Shown here: one piece after another, positions 43,961 through 55,215 of the stretch | How the letters are laid out: every line of letters begins with the position of its first letter | Numbering within the stretch: the stretch's first letter is position 1 | DNA from: Gigantopelta aegis | Taxonomy: Eukaryota; Mollusca; Gastropoda; Neomphalida; Peltospiridae | Assembly (NCBI RefSeq): GCF_016097555.1 | Contig: NC_054702.1 | Span: 108,149,227-108,213,226, forward strand | DNA: 64,000 nucleotides | Direction of reading: 5' to 3' | Made by a program: the position numbers and the translations under genes | Notes under the pieces: generated by a model | The model's input: only the letters and a program-made list of their open reading frames with translations | What the model was told of the DNA's origin: nothing | Database searches by the model: none

Positions 43961-46900
43961 GTAAGTTAATTGATCAGACAAATGATCAAGGTCAAAACGT
44001 AACCAAGGTTGACATTGTAATTTTTGTATAAATCAAAACATTTTTAATGACAACAATATTTTGCTTAAAGCAGCAAGCTGTACAGAAAGACTTCTGAAGT
44101 TAATATTTATTATTATTATTATTATTGAATTTGCATTACATTCTTATAAAGGGCAGGACGAATCGATGACGTTTCCCCATTTGGCTATTTCTCAGTCGAA
44201 CCAGTGCACCACGACTGGTATATCAAATGCTGTGGTATGTGTTATCCTGTCTGGGATGGTGTATATAAAAGATCCCTTGCTGCTAATCGAAAAGAGTAGC
44301 CCTAGTTCATAAAAATAAACTAATGTAAATGCACATTACTGAGTTTATAGGGCCGACAACATTTTCCATTCGCAAACACAGAGCCGTTCCGAGCAATGTA
44401 GCTCGGAACGGAATTGTGGTCGAAATAGCGACTACCACCACCTTTTCCCACCCTAATCGTGTAGTGTGCTCTTTTTCGAGCATATGCAGACTAAGAAATA
44501 CTTACTTTGAAATGATCTTCACTTTGAATTAATTAAAGGAAAAACGACCGACTGTACGACTTGGGATTAGAACGCGCGGTGCATTATGGGAGGAAAATGA
44601 AACTCGGAACAATCTTGTATGTGGAAAAGGATCGGTGAAGTCATTTCTCATTCCATAATGAATAAAACAAAAACCATAAAACAAAAAATTAATTAAAGTT
44701 AATAAAATAAAATAAAATAACATTTATTAATTAATAGAAATGAAATAAAAATTAATTAAAGTTAATAAAATAACTTAAAATTAAAAATAAATTAAAGCCC
44801 CCAACTCCCAATTATTTGTTACTTTTAATGGCCCGATCACACTGGCCCGAATGCCATTCCGTTTGTTTTCCAAATAGGAATTTGGGTGTTCGGGGAGCGA
44901 ACGGATCATATTCGCGAAGCATTCGGTGTGTTCTAGGAGCATACTGGCTGTTCGGCTCTGTACGGATGCATACGGAACGGCATTCGGTAGCTCCAAAAAT
45001 TTGTTGTGCATGTTCAAAATAATTTTCATCGACCATCCGAATGTGGCATCCATGTATATTCGGGAAGTATTCGGGAAGCATTCTAGGAGCATACGGCATG
45101 TACGGAAAATGTTCGGGAAGCATGCGTCTAGTTCTTGGTGCATTCGGAATGAAAATTTGGAGGTGCTGGGTTCTGTATGCTTTCCTAACACCCCGAATGG
45201 ACCTAGAACATGACGAATGCTTTCCGAACGTTTACAATATCCTTTCCGGATTTTTTTCATTTATGCCGCCGAATGTATAACGAATAGCCAGAACCCTTCC
45301 AGTATTCTTTCAGAACATTTTCCGAACTGCTCGTACACTTACAGAATGCACAGTATGTTGTGTATGCTTTCCGAACACCCCGAATGGACATAGAACATGA
45401 CGAACCCTTTCCGAATGCTTTCCGAACCCTTGAGGAAAGCATGCGGAAAGAGTTCGGTCCATTCTAGGTCGATTCGCCATGTTCTGAAAGCATACGGAAA
45501 GCGTTCGGAAAGGAAACCTTTTGAAGTCAACATGCGGGAAGTATTCGGTCTATTCTGAAAGCATTCTGAAACCATACTGAAAACATTCGGAAAACAAACG
45601 GAAAGCATTCGGTGATACATTGGGGAAAACACATTCGGAGGGACATTCGGCCAGTTTAAAAAATCACACCACTTTCGTATACGGAAAACAAACGGAAGCT
45701 CATTCGGGCCAGTGTGATTGCCCCATAAACAATTATTGTAGTTTCTTTAGAGGCATGTTAAAGTGTGTGTGTTTTTTTTTTCTTAGAGGGGAGGGATTGT
45801 TGTCTTTCCACAATTTGAACGGATCATGAGTCTCGGCATAAATCCCAGCTGAAGATTCAGAAACAACTGTGGTCATCGGCCATGCCTGTTAGTGGAACAT
45901 GCCAGACCTAGAAAGCTTGGCATACACAGATGGGTCCAGACCACACATTCACATCGACACCGTGGCATCTTTATGGGGGTGAACTGGTGCCTTTGTGGTT
46001 CTGCACGTGGGGGTGAACTGACATCCTATTTGGGGGTGAACTGGCTTAGGGACAAAACGGCTTATATCCAGGCCAGGTAAAGGGTTCGCTTGATGCGCAT
46101 CAGCGGTTGCTAAAGTCCGAACCAAAATGTTAACAATTGATAAATTGCTCTCCTACCTTTATTTTTCATCAGATTTTACCCACATTTTGTCCAGACAAAA
46201 ATCTTGAAAAACCATTACAATGACACAGATTCCACATACTAGATGATAACTGTCACCAATATCGACTACACTGAGATCGCATAGGGCAGAAAGCATGTAA
46301 TTTTGTGCCAAATCCAGGTCGTTTCGCCCCAAGGACATTTCGCTCTTTTAATCAGGTCGTTTCACTCCTGGTGTATTTTGATCTAAATCTTTGTGGCTTG
46401 TGTCCTCTCCCTCATGCCATTTTCTGTTGTGAAGAGATTAAATGCATGTTGTAGTCTAATATTGACATTCTTCAGCATTCTACATTTTTGTTTGTGCGTA
46501 TGGTGTGTCTAAAAACACATCAAACACCGTGTTTCTCAGCCACTGCCTTTTGTCAGTTCTGTTAATTGTGCTGTGTTTGCCCATCCTTTCAGCTCCAAAT
46601 TGTAGTAATCATCAGATCACAGTCAACAATATATCTAGGTTAACACAAATCACATACTTACGCACTGACATTAATCTGTATTTTTTGTAAACCATGTTTT
46701 TCTCTCAAATAAGGGAAGGGAGATTATTTAATATATTTGGAGGCTATTGTATATTAATAAACAGGTCTTTCTGGCATTAAATATTCACAATTATTTTTCG
46801 TGTGCTGTTAAGTGCAACATGCATTATTTTTTTCACTCGCCAAACTGAAATTACATGTGTTGTACGAGCGAGATCGCACTCTCGCACCTTAAAAGACAAG

Positions 46901-47451
46901 GTCTGCCTTTATTGCCTCAGCGTTGGTGCAAATCTTTAAAATTCGTTGATAAGATGTAATCATCACTGTCCATATTGTTAGATACTAAAAAAATTACTAT
47001 GAAAGTGAGTTGTATTTAAGCACATCACGGTCTGCTTTGTACACTTGTATATACTGTGTTGTTTATATTACATGTTGTTAGAATGTAGTAGTACTGCTAG
47101 AACAATTGTATTTGTAGAGAAAGCCCCATGGGATAATAGTTTTGTACTAATTGAGTTACCTTCTTTAAATAAAGATTTATTATTATTATTAAATATGGGT
47201 TAGATCAAATAGACAAAACATTTTAAATTTGGACTTCATAATCTATTCAGTTGGACCCTTCATATTTTGACTGTTATAAATGGGTGTCCTTATGGCACTT
47301 AATTATGTTTAATAACTTTATATCATTCTTATGAACATTTGTGTTTCAGGAGAAGGTTGCTATTGGACTTGTGATGATTGCAGTGACGATTGCGCCTGCC
47401 GCTTGGGTTATGATGAACATCAATAACTACAGAAACCGAGATGCAGAATAG
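43847..47451 (+). CDS. COX8: COX8, cytochrome c oxidase subunit 8 (two exons)
   Basis: Exons 43847-43960 and 47350-47451, junction AAAG|GTAAGT and TGTTTCAG|GAG, phase 0, 71 residues. Residues 1 to about 26 (MSGVLRRLSSSVFTAAKTTT and on) are rich in Arg, Ser and Thr without acids, fitting a mitochondrial presequence. The mature part, about 45 residues, has PLKEKVAIG, one membrane span (LVMIAVTIAPAAWVMM) and the polar tail NINNYRNRDAE. Spacing of Pro, Ala and Trp before the tail matches the vertebrate COX8 pattern (LLPAGWILSHLETY). The product is a small nuclear-encoded subunit of complex IV in the inner mitochondrial membrane. The 3389-nt intron is full of repeats. An ATTAAA polyadenylation signal is at 47635-47640. 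Confidence 0.88.
44150..44318 (+). repeat. SINE fragment in the COX8 intron
   Basis: Core TGGCTATTTCTCAGTCGAAC, CAGTGCACCACGACTGGTAT, AAAAGATCCCTTGCTGCTAA, then GAAAAGAGTAGCCCTA. Its head is damaged and the tail is missing. Confidence 0.8.
44830..45724. mobile_element. 895-bp non-autonomous element built of GGAAAGCATTCGG-like subrepeats
   Basis: Terminal inverted repeats of about 40 bp: left GGCCCGATCACACTGGCCCG and on to CCGTTTGTTTTCC, right GGAAAACAAACGG to GGCCAGTGTGATTGCCCC. AT flanks both ends (44828-44829 and 45725-45726), a likely 2-bp target duplication. The interior is almost wholly made of degenerate ATTCGGGAAGCATTC-type words, in one orientation on the left and the other on the right, so the whole can fold on itself. 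AT duplication and GG-starting ends recall ISL2EU elements; uncertain. Overlapping open frames here are a by-product of the repeats. Confidence 0.75.
45725..47349. other. COX8 intron, right part
   Basis: Holds three copies of GGGGGTGAACTG at 45976-46042, the dispersed repeat at 46169-46270, and otherwise AT-rich sequence. No exon fits between the two COX8 exons, which join in phase. Confidence 0.5.
46169..46270. repeat. Dispersed repeat pair, partner at 30447-30553
   Basis: CATTTTGTCCAGACAAAAAT is identical in the two copies; flanking blocks are diverged. Located in the COX8 intron. Confidence 0.65.
47350..47451 (+). CDS. COX8: COX8 exon 2
   Basis: Begins GAGAAGGTTGC after TTTCAG; 33 codons and TAG. 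Encodes the single membrane span and the matrix or intermembrane tail. No other long frame overlaps it. Too short to be seen as an isolated ORF. Confidence 0.87.
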   Translation, partial: EKVAIGLVMIAVTIAPAAWVMMNINNYRNRDAE

Positions 47452-47679
47452 ATCATAGTACAGTGATGATCATTTTGTGTGGAAATCATGAACACTGAAA
47501 TATCCAGTTTTTTATGGAACTGTACTTCCTATTGGAATTGAGCTAGGTCTTAAACTACATGCTGTTGACTGGTTATTTATGTGTATGTACAAATGTTTTG
47601 GAACAATGAGAAGTAGATTTCTTTTTTGTAAGAAATTAAATTATGTAGAACCTTGCTTTTGTGGTCTGTTAATTTTTGT

Positions 47680-48043
47680 TTAAAAGGACATACCCTAGTT
47701 TTTAAACACTGAGGCATATTTTTGACTATTAGTATTATAGCCATTTTTGATAACTGAAATCATACTTTACTTAGATTTTATGGTACATTCGCAGTGTTTT
47801 TGGTCATCCTGGTGTTTTAATATCACAAAATGCATTTCTCATATTTTTTAAAACGCGCGTGCGTCTGAGAAGTAACTGTTATGGAGTCGAGTTTTAGTCT
47901 ATTTTTAGGGTATTTCACCATTTCAAAGTCACAGGCTCATGCTTCATTCAGTTGTAACTTTATCCAAATGTGTTACAGGTTTGTAGATTAACTAAACTTA
48001 GTGTTGAATTTCACTAGTTGAAACTAAGGTCTGTCCCTTTAAT
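47680..48043. mobile_element. MITE with (TT)AAAGGGACA ends, copy 2
   Basis: Left TTAAAAGGACATACCCTAG, right AACTAAGGTCTGTCCCTTTAA. About 364 bp. A better preserved copy than the one at 17731-18098. It begins just after the COX8 polyadenylation region. Confidence 0.75.
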
Positions 48044-48103
48044 ATAAAAAGGGACTGGTGTATTGACTCAGAAAATGCAAAGTGAGATTAATGTGGTCAT
48101 ATT

Positions 48104-48456
48104 TAGTTTGTTTTGTTTAACGACACCACTAGATTTATTGGATGTCAAACATTTGGTAATTTTGACAGTCGAAGAGAGAAAACCTGCTACCTTTTCTTTT
48201 CCATTAGTAGCAAGGGATCTTTTATATTCACCATCCCACAGACCATCTTCATAAATCAAGGCTAATATTCGTTCCTCGAGGAACAAATATTCGCTTTGAT
48301 TTATGAAGATGCCCACAGACAGGATAGCACATACCACAGCCTTTGGTATACCAGTCATTGTGCACTGGCTGGAATGATAGCCCAATGGACCCACCGACGG
48401 GGATTGATCCCACACCAAGTGAGCACTTTACCACTGGGCTACATCCCACCCCGTGG
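48104..48456 (-). repeat. SINE, first head type, interrupted by a palindrome
   Basis: Tail GTTTTGTTTAACGACACCAC, core AGCAAGGGATCTTTTATATT, head GGGATTGATCCCACACC to GCCCAGTGG complement at right. The core is split at CATCCCACAGAC by the 68-bp palindrome 48244-48311. Confidence 0.88.
48244..48311. mobile_element. 68-bp near-perfect palindrome with 9-bp flanking repeats
   Basis: Arms of 34 bp match as reverse complements at 31 of 34 positions, centred on TTCCTCGAGGAA; outer ends CATCTTCATAAATCAA and TTGATTTATGAAGATG are perfect. CCCACAGAC occurs on both sides (48235-48243 and 48312-48320) whereas uninterrupted SINE copies have it once, so it is a target duplication. It has no coding capacity: a minimal foldback element. 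Confidence 0.85.
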
Positions 48457-48603
48457 TCCTATTTAGAATATTTTACACCATTTTTACATTTATTTTTGCA
48501 GATACGCCATTTATGATTTATACTGGAGATTGTTTATTTAAGGTCCTTCTTTCTGCTTTGTAAAAGGAATTTTATTTCCTCCAAATTTAATTTGACCAAA
48601 TAA

Positions 48604-48855
48604 TTGCCTTTAGCCCCATTTCTCAGGAACTATGCCCTACATGAAAGTAGTGATCTTACGTTGCAGCAGGATAATGCGAGGCCGCTTGTTGCAAGGTTTT
48701 GTCTTAACTTCCTCAACCAAAACAATGTCTTATTGCTCGATTGGCCACCCTACAGTCCAGAATTTAACCCGATCGAGCATTTGTGGGACGAGCTGGACAG
48801 GATGGTTGGGCCCTTCATGAGGAATAACGTCCCACAAAGGACCATAACAACTTGA
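48604..48855 (+). pseudogene. Tc1-like transposase fragment
   Basis: Encodes LTLQQDNARPLVARFCLNFL, then LLLDWPPYSPEFNPIEHLWD. Second D and E of the DD34E triad are present with 34 residues between. The first D, the DNA-binding half and the C-terminal end are missing and the frame stops after RTITT. A different subfamily from the intact copy at 34151-35638, and older. Confidence 0.88.
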
Positions 48856-51800
48856 TTAGGTCAATGATGAGAGTTCGAGCAGCGACTGCAGCATAGGGTG
48901 GGCACACGCGCTATTATTTGGATCAGGAAATTGGCGTAGGGTACACACATTTCAATGTTGTTCATGGAAACCCCATCTGTGATGACAACAAAATGTGTCG
49001 AAATTTATTCAGTAATGAAGACAACCTAAAAATCAAAACAATGAAATCATCATCAATAAAAAATATTTATTGTTTTTTTTCTATACGAGTTAAATTTTAA
49101 TTTTTTTTTTTAAATAAATTTTTAATAGTTTTTTTTAGTTTATTTGTTAAAAGTTTTTGTTTTAACATGCATGGAGATGAATATTTATGGATGTAACTCA
49201 GTGACTGAATAAGTTTATAGTAGGCAAGACAATTAATTTTTGTTTCTTTATAAAGGTTTAAGTCAGAAAAAGTCTGGGGGGTTTTCATATTTGTAACTGA
49301 TAAAAAGACATTATGAATGTTTTAGCTTTGTAGTTTTAATTGAAATGAGATCTCACTTCACTCTAGTTTCTTTTATATATTGGTAGATGTAATCAAAACC
49401 ATTTGTTATGTGCCTGGTTGATCTTTATTAGCCACTGAAAATGTGGCTTACATTGATAGCTAAACATTTCAAAACTTCCTATGAAGACAAAACTGGTGTT
49501 TGCTCATCTCAGAAGTTCTAACAGTAGAAACCATGGCAATAAGATCCGATTTCATTTAGATTAAGTTGGAACCTTGTGACTTACAGACATGCATCACTTG
49601 TTTAATTCTCAATAATAATCAAATTAGAAAATATTATTGTGCTGGCCTGGGCCTTGTTCCATGAAGTGATCTTGGTGCAAAGATTATCAGGTAGAAACTA
49701 AGGGATGAATTTACGAAGCCAGTTTTTCTTAAACTCTGGTGTTTGAGTGCTGTAAATGTATACAGTTACATGTGTGCAAGACATATAAACAGGCTTAAAT
49801 TTGGCCCCAAGTCTCCTGGGTGAGTGCAGATTGCCAAGAACACCAGTCCGCCGTTCCACAAAGCGATCTTGGGGATAGGATCACTGTAAAACATGCATTT
49901 ACAATGCTTAAACACGAGAGTTTAATAAAAACAGGCTTTGTAAATTCGTCCATTAGTTTCTACCTGTGCTGAGGGGGTTTCTGAAGTCAAAAGTCTGCCC
50001 TGTTCAAAGTAAATTTTCTTTATATTATTTTAACAGTGAGCATGACCCAACCCCCATCTCTTCTAGAAACTGGTTCGCCACATCATCCTGGAAAGTCTAC
50101 AGGAAGGAAAGCAATGTTTGTTTAATTATGGTTCATGTGGTAATTAAACAATGTTTAATTATGGTATTGAAAATATATTTTAACATTTGGATGTTCATAT
50201 GATCCTCTGCACTTTCCCATAGATTTGACAGCACATATGGCTATGTAAAAAAAAAAAGGAGTTTGTTTCCTTTTGTTTAAAAAATGGACATTTTTTATGT
50301 ACTATTTTAGGAAGACTGGGCCAGGGCAGGCATGGTTGAGCATCAAAAATATTGATAGTAAATCTTATTGGTAGTAACCCACCTCCCCATGTCTACTTGC
50401 TTTCACCATGCCTGTAAAAAAGTACCCAAAAATTACAAGTGTGTTTGTACACCCATGAAAAATATAATATTGAGCTACTCCTGAATAACAAACAAGATTT
50501 GACAGATTTTAACATTTTATTCAGAATGATAATGATAAATATCGGTCACAACATCTATAAACTGGACCATTTTATTTTTTAAAATTTACATTCAGATTTG
50601 GTCTATAAATTTTTATTTTTATACAATTTACAAATGCATCTGGTAGAACTGATAAACTTGACAGTTATTGGTCTTGCTACATAAATGCGTAAATGGTAAT
50701 ATCACTATTGTGAATGCTTTAATGACATTCTGTTTTTATTTATTATACCACTTTAAAACTTCTTTACTTTAACAAGACTAATAAATACACAAAAAATATA
50801 TAACTGGACAAAGTTGTGTGCATAATATACATGATAGATCAGAAACCAAATACCGAAGAATGTTTTTCATTACTAGAAATTTATAGAAATTAACAAAAAT
50901 ATAAGAAAGCTTCAGAGTTGGTAAAAAAAATTGGTACTAATATCTAAATACTGAGGGTCCAACCAGAATGAAGAAATTATTAGAAGTGTTATTATTTGTG
51001 TATTTGTCAAATACAGAAATACTTTTTCAAATATTTCTTCTACGGTTACAAGTAGGATGACCTCTTTAGAATTTAAATAACCCAGTTGTTTAAAGTTATT
51101 TGTTACTTTGATACATTTACCAGTACTAAAAATCTGCTGCCACTTAAATAAAGCGAAATTTTCGTGGTCAACCTATTTGCAGGCCAGTTACCAAATAACT
51201 GTACTCTTAATAATAGCAGTAATATGGTTCTTTAATATTGTGATATTTTTTTCACAGCATTTATTCCGATAGAAATTGATTTAACCGCAAAATTAAATGA
51301 TGGTGTGCAACCTGCAATTAAAATTGTAAAAATCTACAATGAAAATTCATGATATCTTAGTGCAATAAATTTTAAAAAGCATGCACTAAAAGAAACCAAA
51401 TATAGAAAATTGTATGTCTAACAAATGAGTAAAAATCTTAAAAGATAAAACAAAACATGTAAATCACAGAAATAAGAAAAATGGTCCCAGCTAAAATTGT
51501 CAAAGTAGTACTTGAAGAAATTGAGAAAATAACATATGTCACAATTAACACATACCAAAACTGCTTGAAAAGTCCTTATTACTATTATTATTATCCACTT
51601 TATTACGTTAACAAATATACTACTTTTTATCTAATACAAGGAAATACTCTTAACAATAAAGAAATTAATTATGTCAGATTATTCACTTTGTGAAAGTATG
51701 TTGTATAGTTTACTAATACACTGATCAGCAATACTGCATGATATCAACATCACAGGTTGAACAATATTCTACATGTATTCTAGCTGCCAGTAATCCATAT

Positions 51801-53229
51801 TACCGGTACTATGGTAGCTGCACAAATTCTATTCAGCAGTATTGTCTGAAAACTAAAGTACATACAAAAATAAATGTTAATAAAGAACTAACATACAATG
51901 TTTATAAAGGTTCTAAATGATATAAAAATAAGCATAAACTGTTTTAATGTGTTAGTTCAATGAATAATGAGTAAGCCCTATTTCTATTGAAATTTATTAC
52001 CGTAATCTATTGGAAAAGACAAAAATTTAGCATTTTGGGTCACCACCCCTCACAAAACAAAGGAAAAAAGTCAGGCACATCTATTATGTTGAAGAAAGAC
52101 AATATATGAAGCATAATTCATATGGCCAAATAAAAAATATGTGGGGTTCTGGTTACATGTGAAAACAAAATTAGCTAGGTAGGCTACAACTTATTTTTAA
52201 AAATATTTTTATTCCTAAAATCTGTCAAACCGGTCTTGGTAAAGAGCAATAAAGTAACATTTCAAACAAATTCTGCATCCTCTCACTGTTTTGATGATCT
52301 GTAGGTGGGGAAAAAAGTTTAGGGTCGGCCAAAATAGCACATATTTTGGGGGGACCCACATATATTTTTCTTTGACCTAATATTATTTTATTTAAAGTGT
52401 TACAAATAAATCTGCTACAAAAAACCTTGTATAGCAAACACTTGTCTATAAAGGGCATTTCAGTATTGTTCTTTTGTAAAACAAACTCATGCATATTATA
52501 TTTGTACAGAGAGTCTGAGACCACCATGATTGTTTATGAAGGCCACACTTGTTATACAATTGATGGTTTTAAATAGATTGTACACAAGACAAACACATTT
52601 CAGTGTTACTATCATTCCCATCACATTTTATTAATTTGTACTTATAAAAACACAGCTTGATGAATTAATATCTTAGGCATTAGAAGATGCTTGTAACTGG
52701 GGTGACCAAGCTGAAGGGGACTGTTATTATATGTAAGATCACATATATATGTATCAACTGTGGTCATATTAAACCAGTTTGTAACAACATAGGTAATTGT
52801 AAACTATATTCTTGTGAAACAAAAAAACACACTCAAAATTCAGATCCATATTTAGATTGCTTATCAACTTGGGGAGCCAAAGCATATCCTGAGTTGGGGA
52901 TGCCAGTGCCCTAATGGATCCCTGCTTCTGTCGACTATGAATATTCTGATGACCAAAGTTACAAATGAACTATTGTGTAACTTCAAATTAAATGAAGCTA
53001 AGAACAATTAACAAAAAGAAGCATACTCATATAGGATGCAGTTTTTAATATAATAAAAACAAAATGAAAAACATAAAATGTAAATGGCTACAACATGGGA
53101 TGCAACTACATTTATAAATATATAATATGTATACTAATCTTATATGAGCTTACATTTCTTCACTATTATAAACAACATTTCTTCGCTATTATAAACAAGC
53201 ATTTTGAGAGTACTACTAAAACAATACAT
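48856..53229. other. Intergenic stretch right of COX8
   Basis: AT-rich and gene-free as far as I can see. It contains decayed dispersed repeats at 49640-49975. Frames at 49966-50202, 51481-51693 and 52687-52914 lack recognisable features and have intron-like composition. Confidence 0.45.
49640..49975. repeat. Composite of dispersed repeats
   Basis: GCCTTGTTCCATGAAGTGAT then TGAATTTACGAAGCCAG, GTATACAGTTACATGTGTGC, CCGTTCCACAAAGCGATCTT and AACAGGCTTTGTAAATTCGT. The same words occur at 17564-17700 and 30955-31078. Two overlapping MITE-like units seem to be nested. Confidence 0.5.
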
Positions 53230-53737
53230 GTCCCCTACCGGGCCCAACAAATTTGTGTATTTCCTAAATTCAAGGGCCATAACTCTGTGAAAAATGGGTA
53301 AATTGCCATAAACGTTAAACATGATCTGTAACAGTACATGATAAAGCTACAAACTAAATTTCATTATCTTGAGGCATTGGTTAAAAAAACCCATTCGGAA
53401 ATGGGTAAATCGTCAAGAAAGTCTTTTATTTCTAACAGTTCATAATAAAGCTATATACAAACTTTCATCTCAATATTTTCTGGCATTTCAAAAAAAAAGG
53501 GAAAACAAATTTTCATATATCTCATATTCAATGGCCATAATTGTAAAAAAAAAAAAGATGAAAAATTGCATGAACGTCAAACTTGATTTGTAACAGAACA
53601 AAATTTCAGTTCAATATCTTGAATATCACTGGGAAAAAAATCCATAAATTGCCATGGAAGTCAAACTTGATCTGTAACAGACAGACATAAGGATGGAGAT
53701 AATCCTACTGTCCCCTCTGGTATGACCAGTAGGGGAC
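53230..53737. mobile_element. MITE-like element with GTCCCCTACC ends, copy 2
   Basis: Left GTCCCCTACCGGGCCC, right GACCAGTAGGGGAC. The interior repeats blocks of about 100 bp: AACATGATCTGTAACAG, ATAAAGCTAC, AAATTTCATTATCTTGAGGCA and variants. Inverted relative to copy 1. Confidence 0.75.
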
Positions 53738-55063
53738 AAATAATGTAACCTAATAAAACTATATTTTCTAAACACAAACTATACATTATTCAACAACTTT
53801 ATGTGTAATAAAAACTAATTTTAACTTTTCACAATATTGATAAAATAAAAATGAATAAAATATTAATATATTAATAAAAACAATTATATATATGTATATA
53901 TATATACGTACAAACATGTCCATATTTGTATATGATCAGTAAAATCATATACTGAAAATCACTAACCCATTGATTATGTATATTCCAAATGTCAACCGTG
54001 AAAAATGTATCATTCCATATAGCACTTTATTATATAAATAATTATTTTGATAAATAAGCTTGTTAATTAATATTTATATATCAAGTAATGTGAGAATAGA
54101 TATAATAATTATTACATATTTTGTACTGCACTATTTAATTAGTGTAATTACTAAAAATACCTAAACCGAAAAAACCACATTTCTAATTATAGATTATACA
54201 AATAATTTTTAAAAAATCAATTCCCTAAAGGAAAAAGAAATAAGATATTTTTATTTGTAAGTAACAGTTAAAAGAATAACTAGCACCAATCAATTGATCT
54301 AATAGTAATACATTGAGCTTATAATAAAGAGACAAATTTCTAATACTGAGGCAAGAAAATAAAATATCAAAGTACCATACATTAATTATGTACCTTTATT
54401 TTGTTATTTATACTGATATGTTTTTCATGATTACACATTTAATTATCTGAAATACTGTAATATAAAAATTAAATTAAATGGAGAAACAAGGAAAAAATCC
54501 CTAATCAATAAATTAAGTTGAATATATTTTGTTATTAAGAAGGAATCCAGTGTACTTTATTCTCTTCTTAAAAGTTATTTTTGCAATAAAATAATAGGTA
54601 AAACAGTGTTGCATAGATGTAATGATTTGAGATAGCTGTTGATGAAAATACTGCCTTAGGATAATTTATTGACCTTGAAATACCCTGGACCCTTCAGAGT
54701 ACTGAGGTTAACATAACCACATTTCACTGTACTTATAAACATGATTCAGGAAAACAAGTAAATCACTGTAAAAATAATCTGCTTTCTGTTATCTATCTTT
54801 CTATCAGTACATCATAAGCATCCTACACAGCTCCAAGCAGACCCATATTCTGGGAGAACACAAGCAGTTAACAAATACTTCAATACAACAGTCTTTGTAT
54901 TTCTAACCATCCAAGCCCTAATCCTGTGGGACAGAAATTATCGTGATTTCAGAACTATACCAATGTCTGGCCTTTCAGACCTGTGAGCTCTACACCCTTC
55001 TACAAGAGTTGTCGTGGATTGTTACTCCATCAATTTCATCATTCCAGATTCGGGAACTGTTAT
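53738..55063. other. Probable 3' UTR and flank of the gene at 55064-62929
   Basis: No gene found. The minus strand has AATAAA at 54665-54670, a plausible polyadenylation signal 400 bp beyond the stop codon. Further left is very AT-rich. Confidence 0.4.
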
Positions 55064-55215
55064 TCAGTCAATTTTGTTTCTGCGAAATGAGAATGATTTA
55101 AGGAAACGAGGTGAGCGATGTCGGTGAACATTGGGCTTTCCAGTAGAGAGTGACACTTCTAACTCCACCCCTCCGTCCAGGGACACCCACTTGATGATGC
55201 CTGTTTCATCCGTAC
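55064..55215 (-). CDS. Unrecognised gene, last exon
   Basis: Acceptor TGTATTGACAG, entry phase 1, TGA at 55064-55066. Encodes TDETGIIKWVSLDGGVELE and a basic, Ser/Arg-rich C terminus. Confidence 0.75.

Noticed and set aside
44781-45632. Several overlapping open frames on both strands
   Set aside because: They arise from the repetitive ATTCGGAAAGC words of a non-coding element, which lack stops in many frames.
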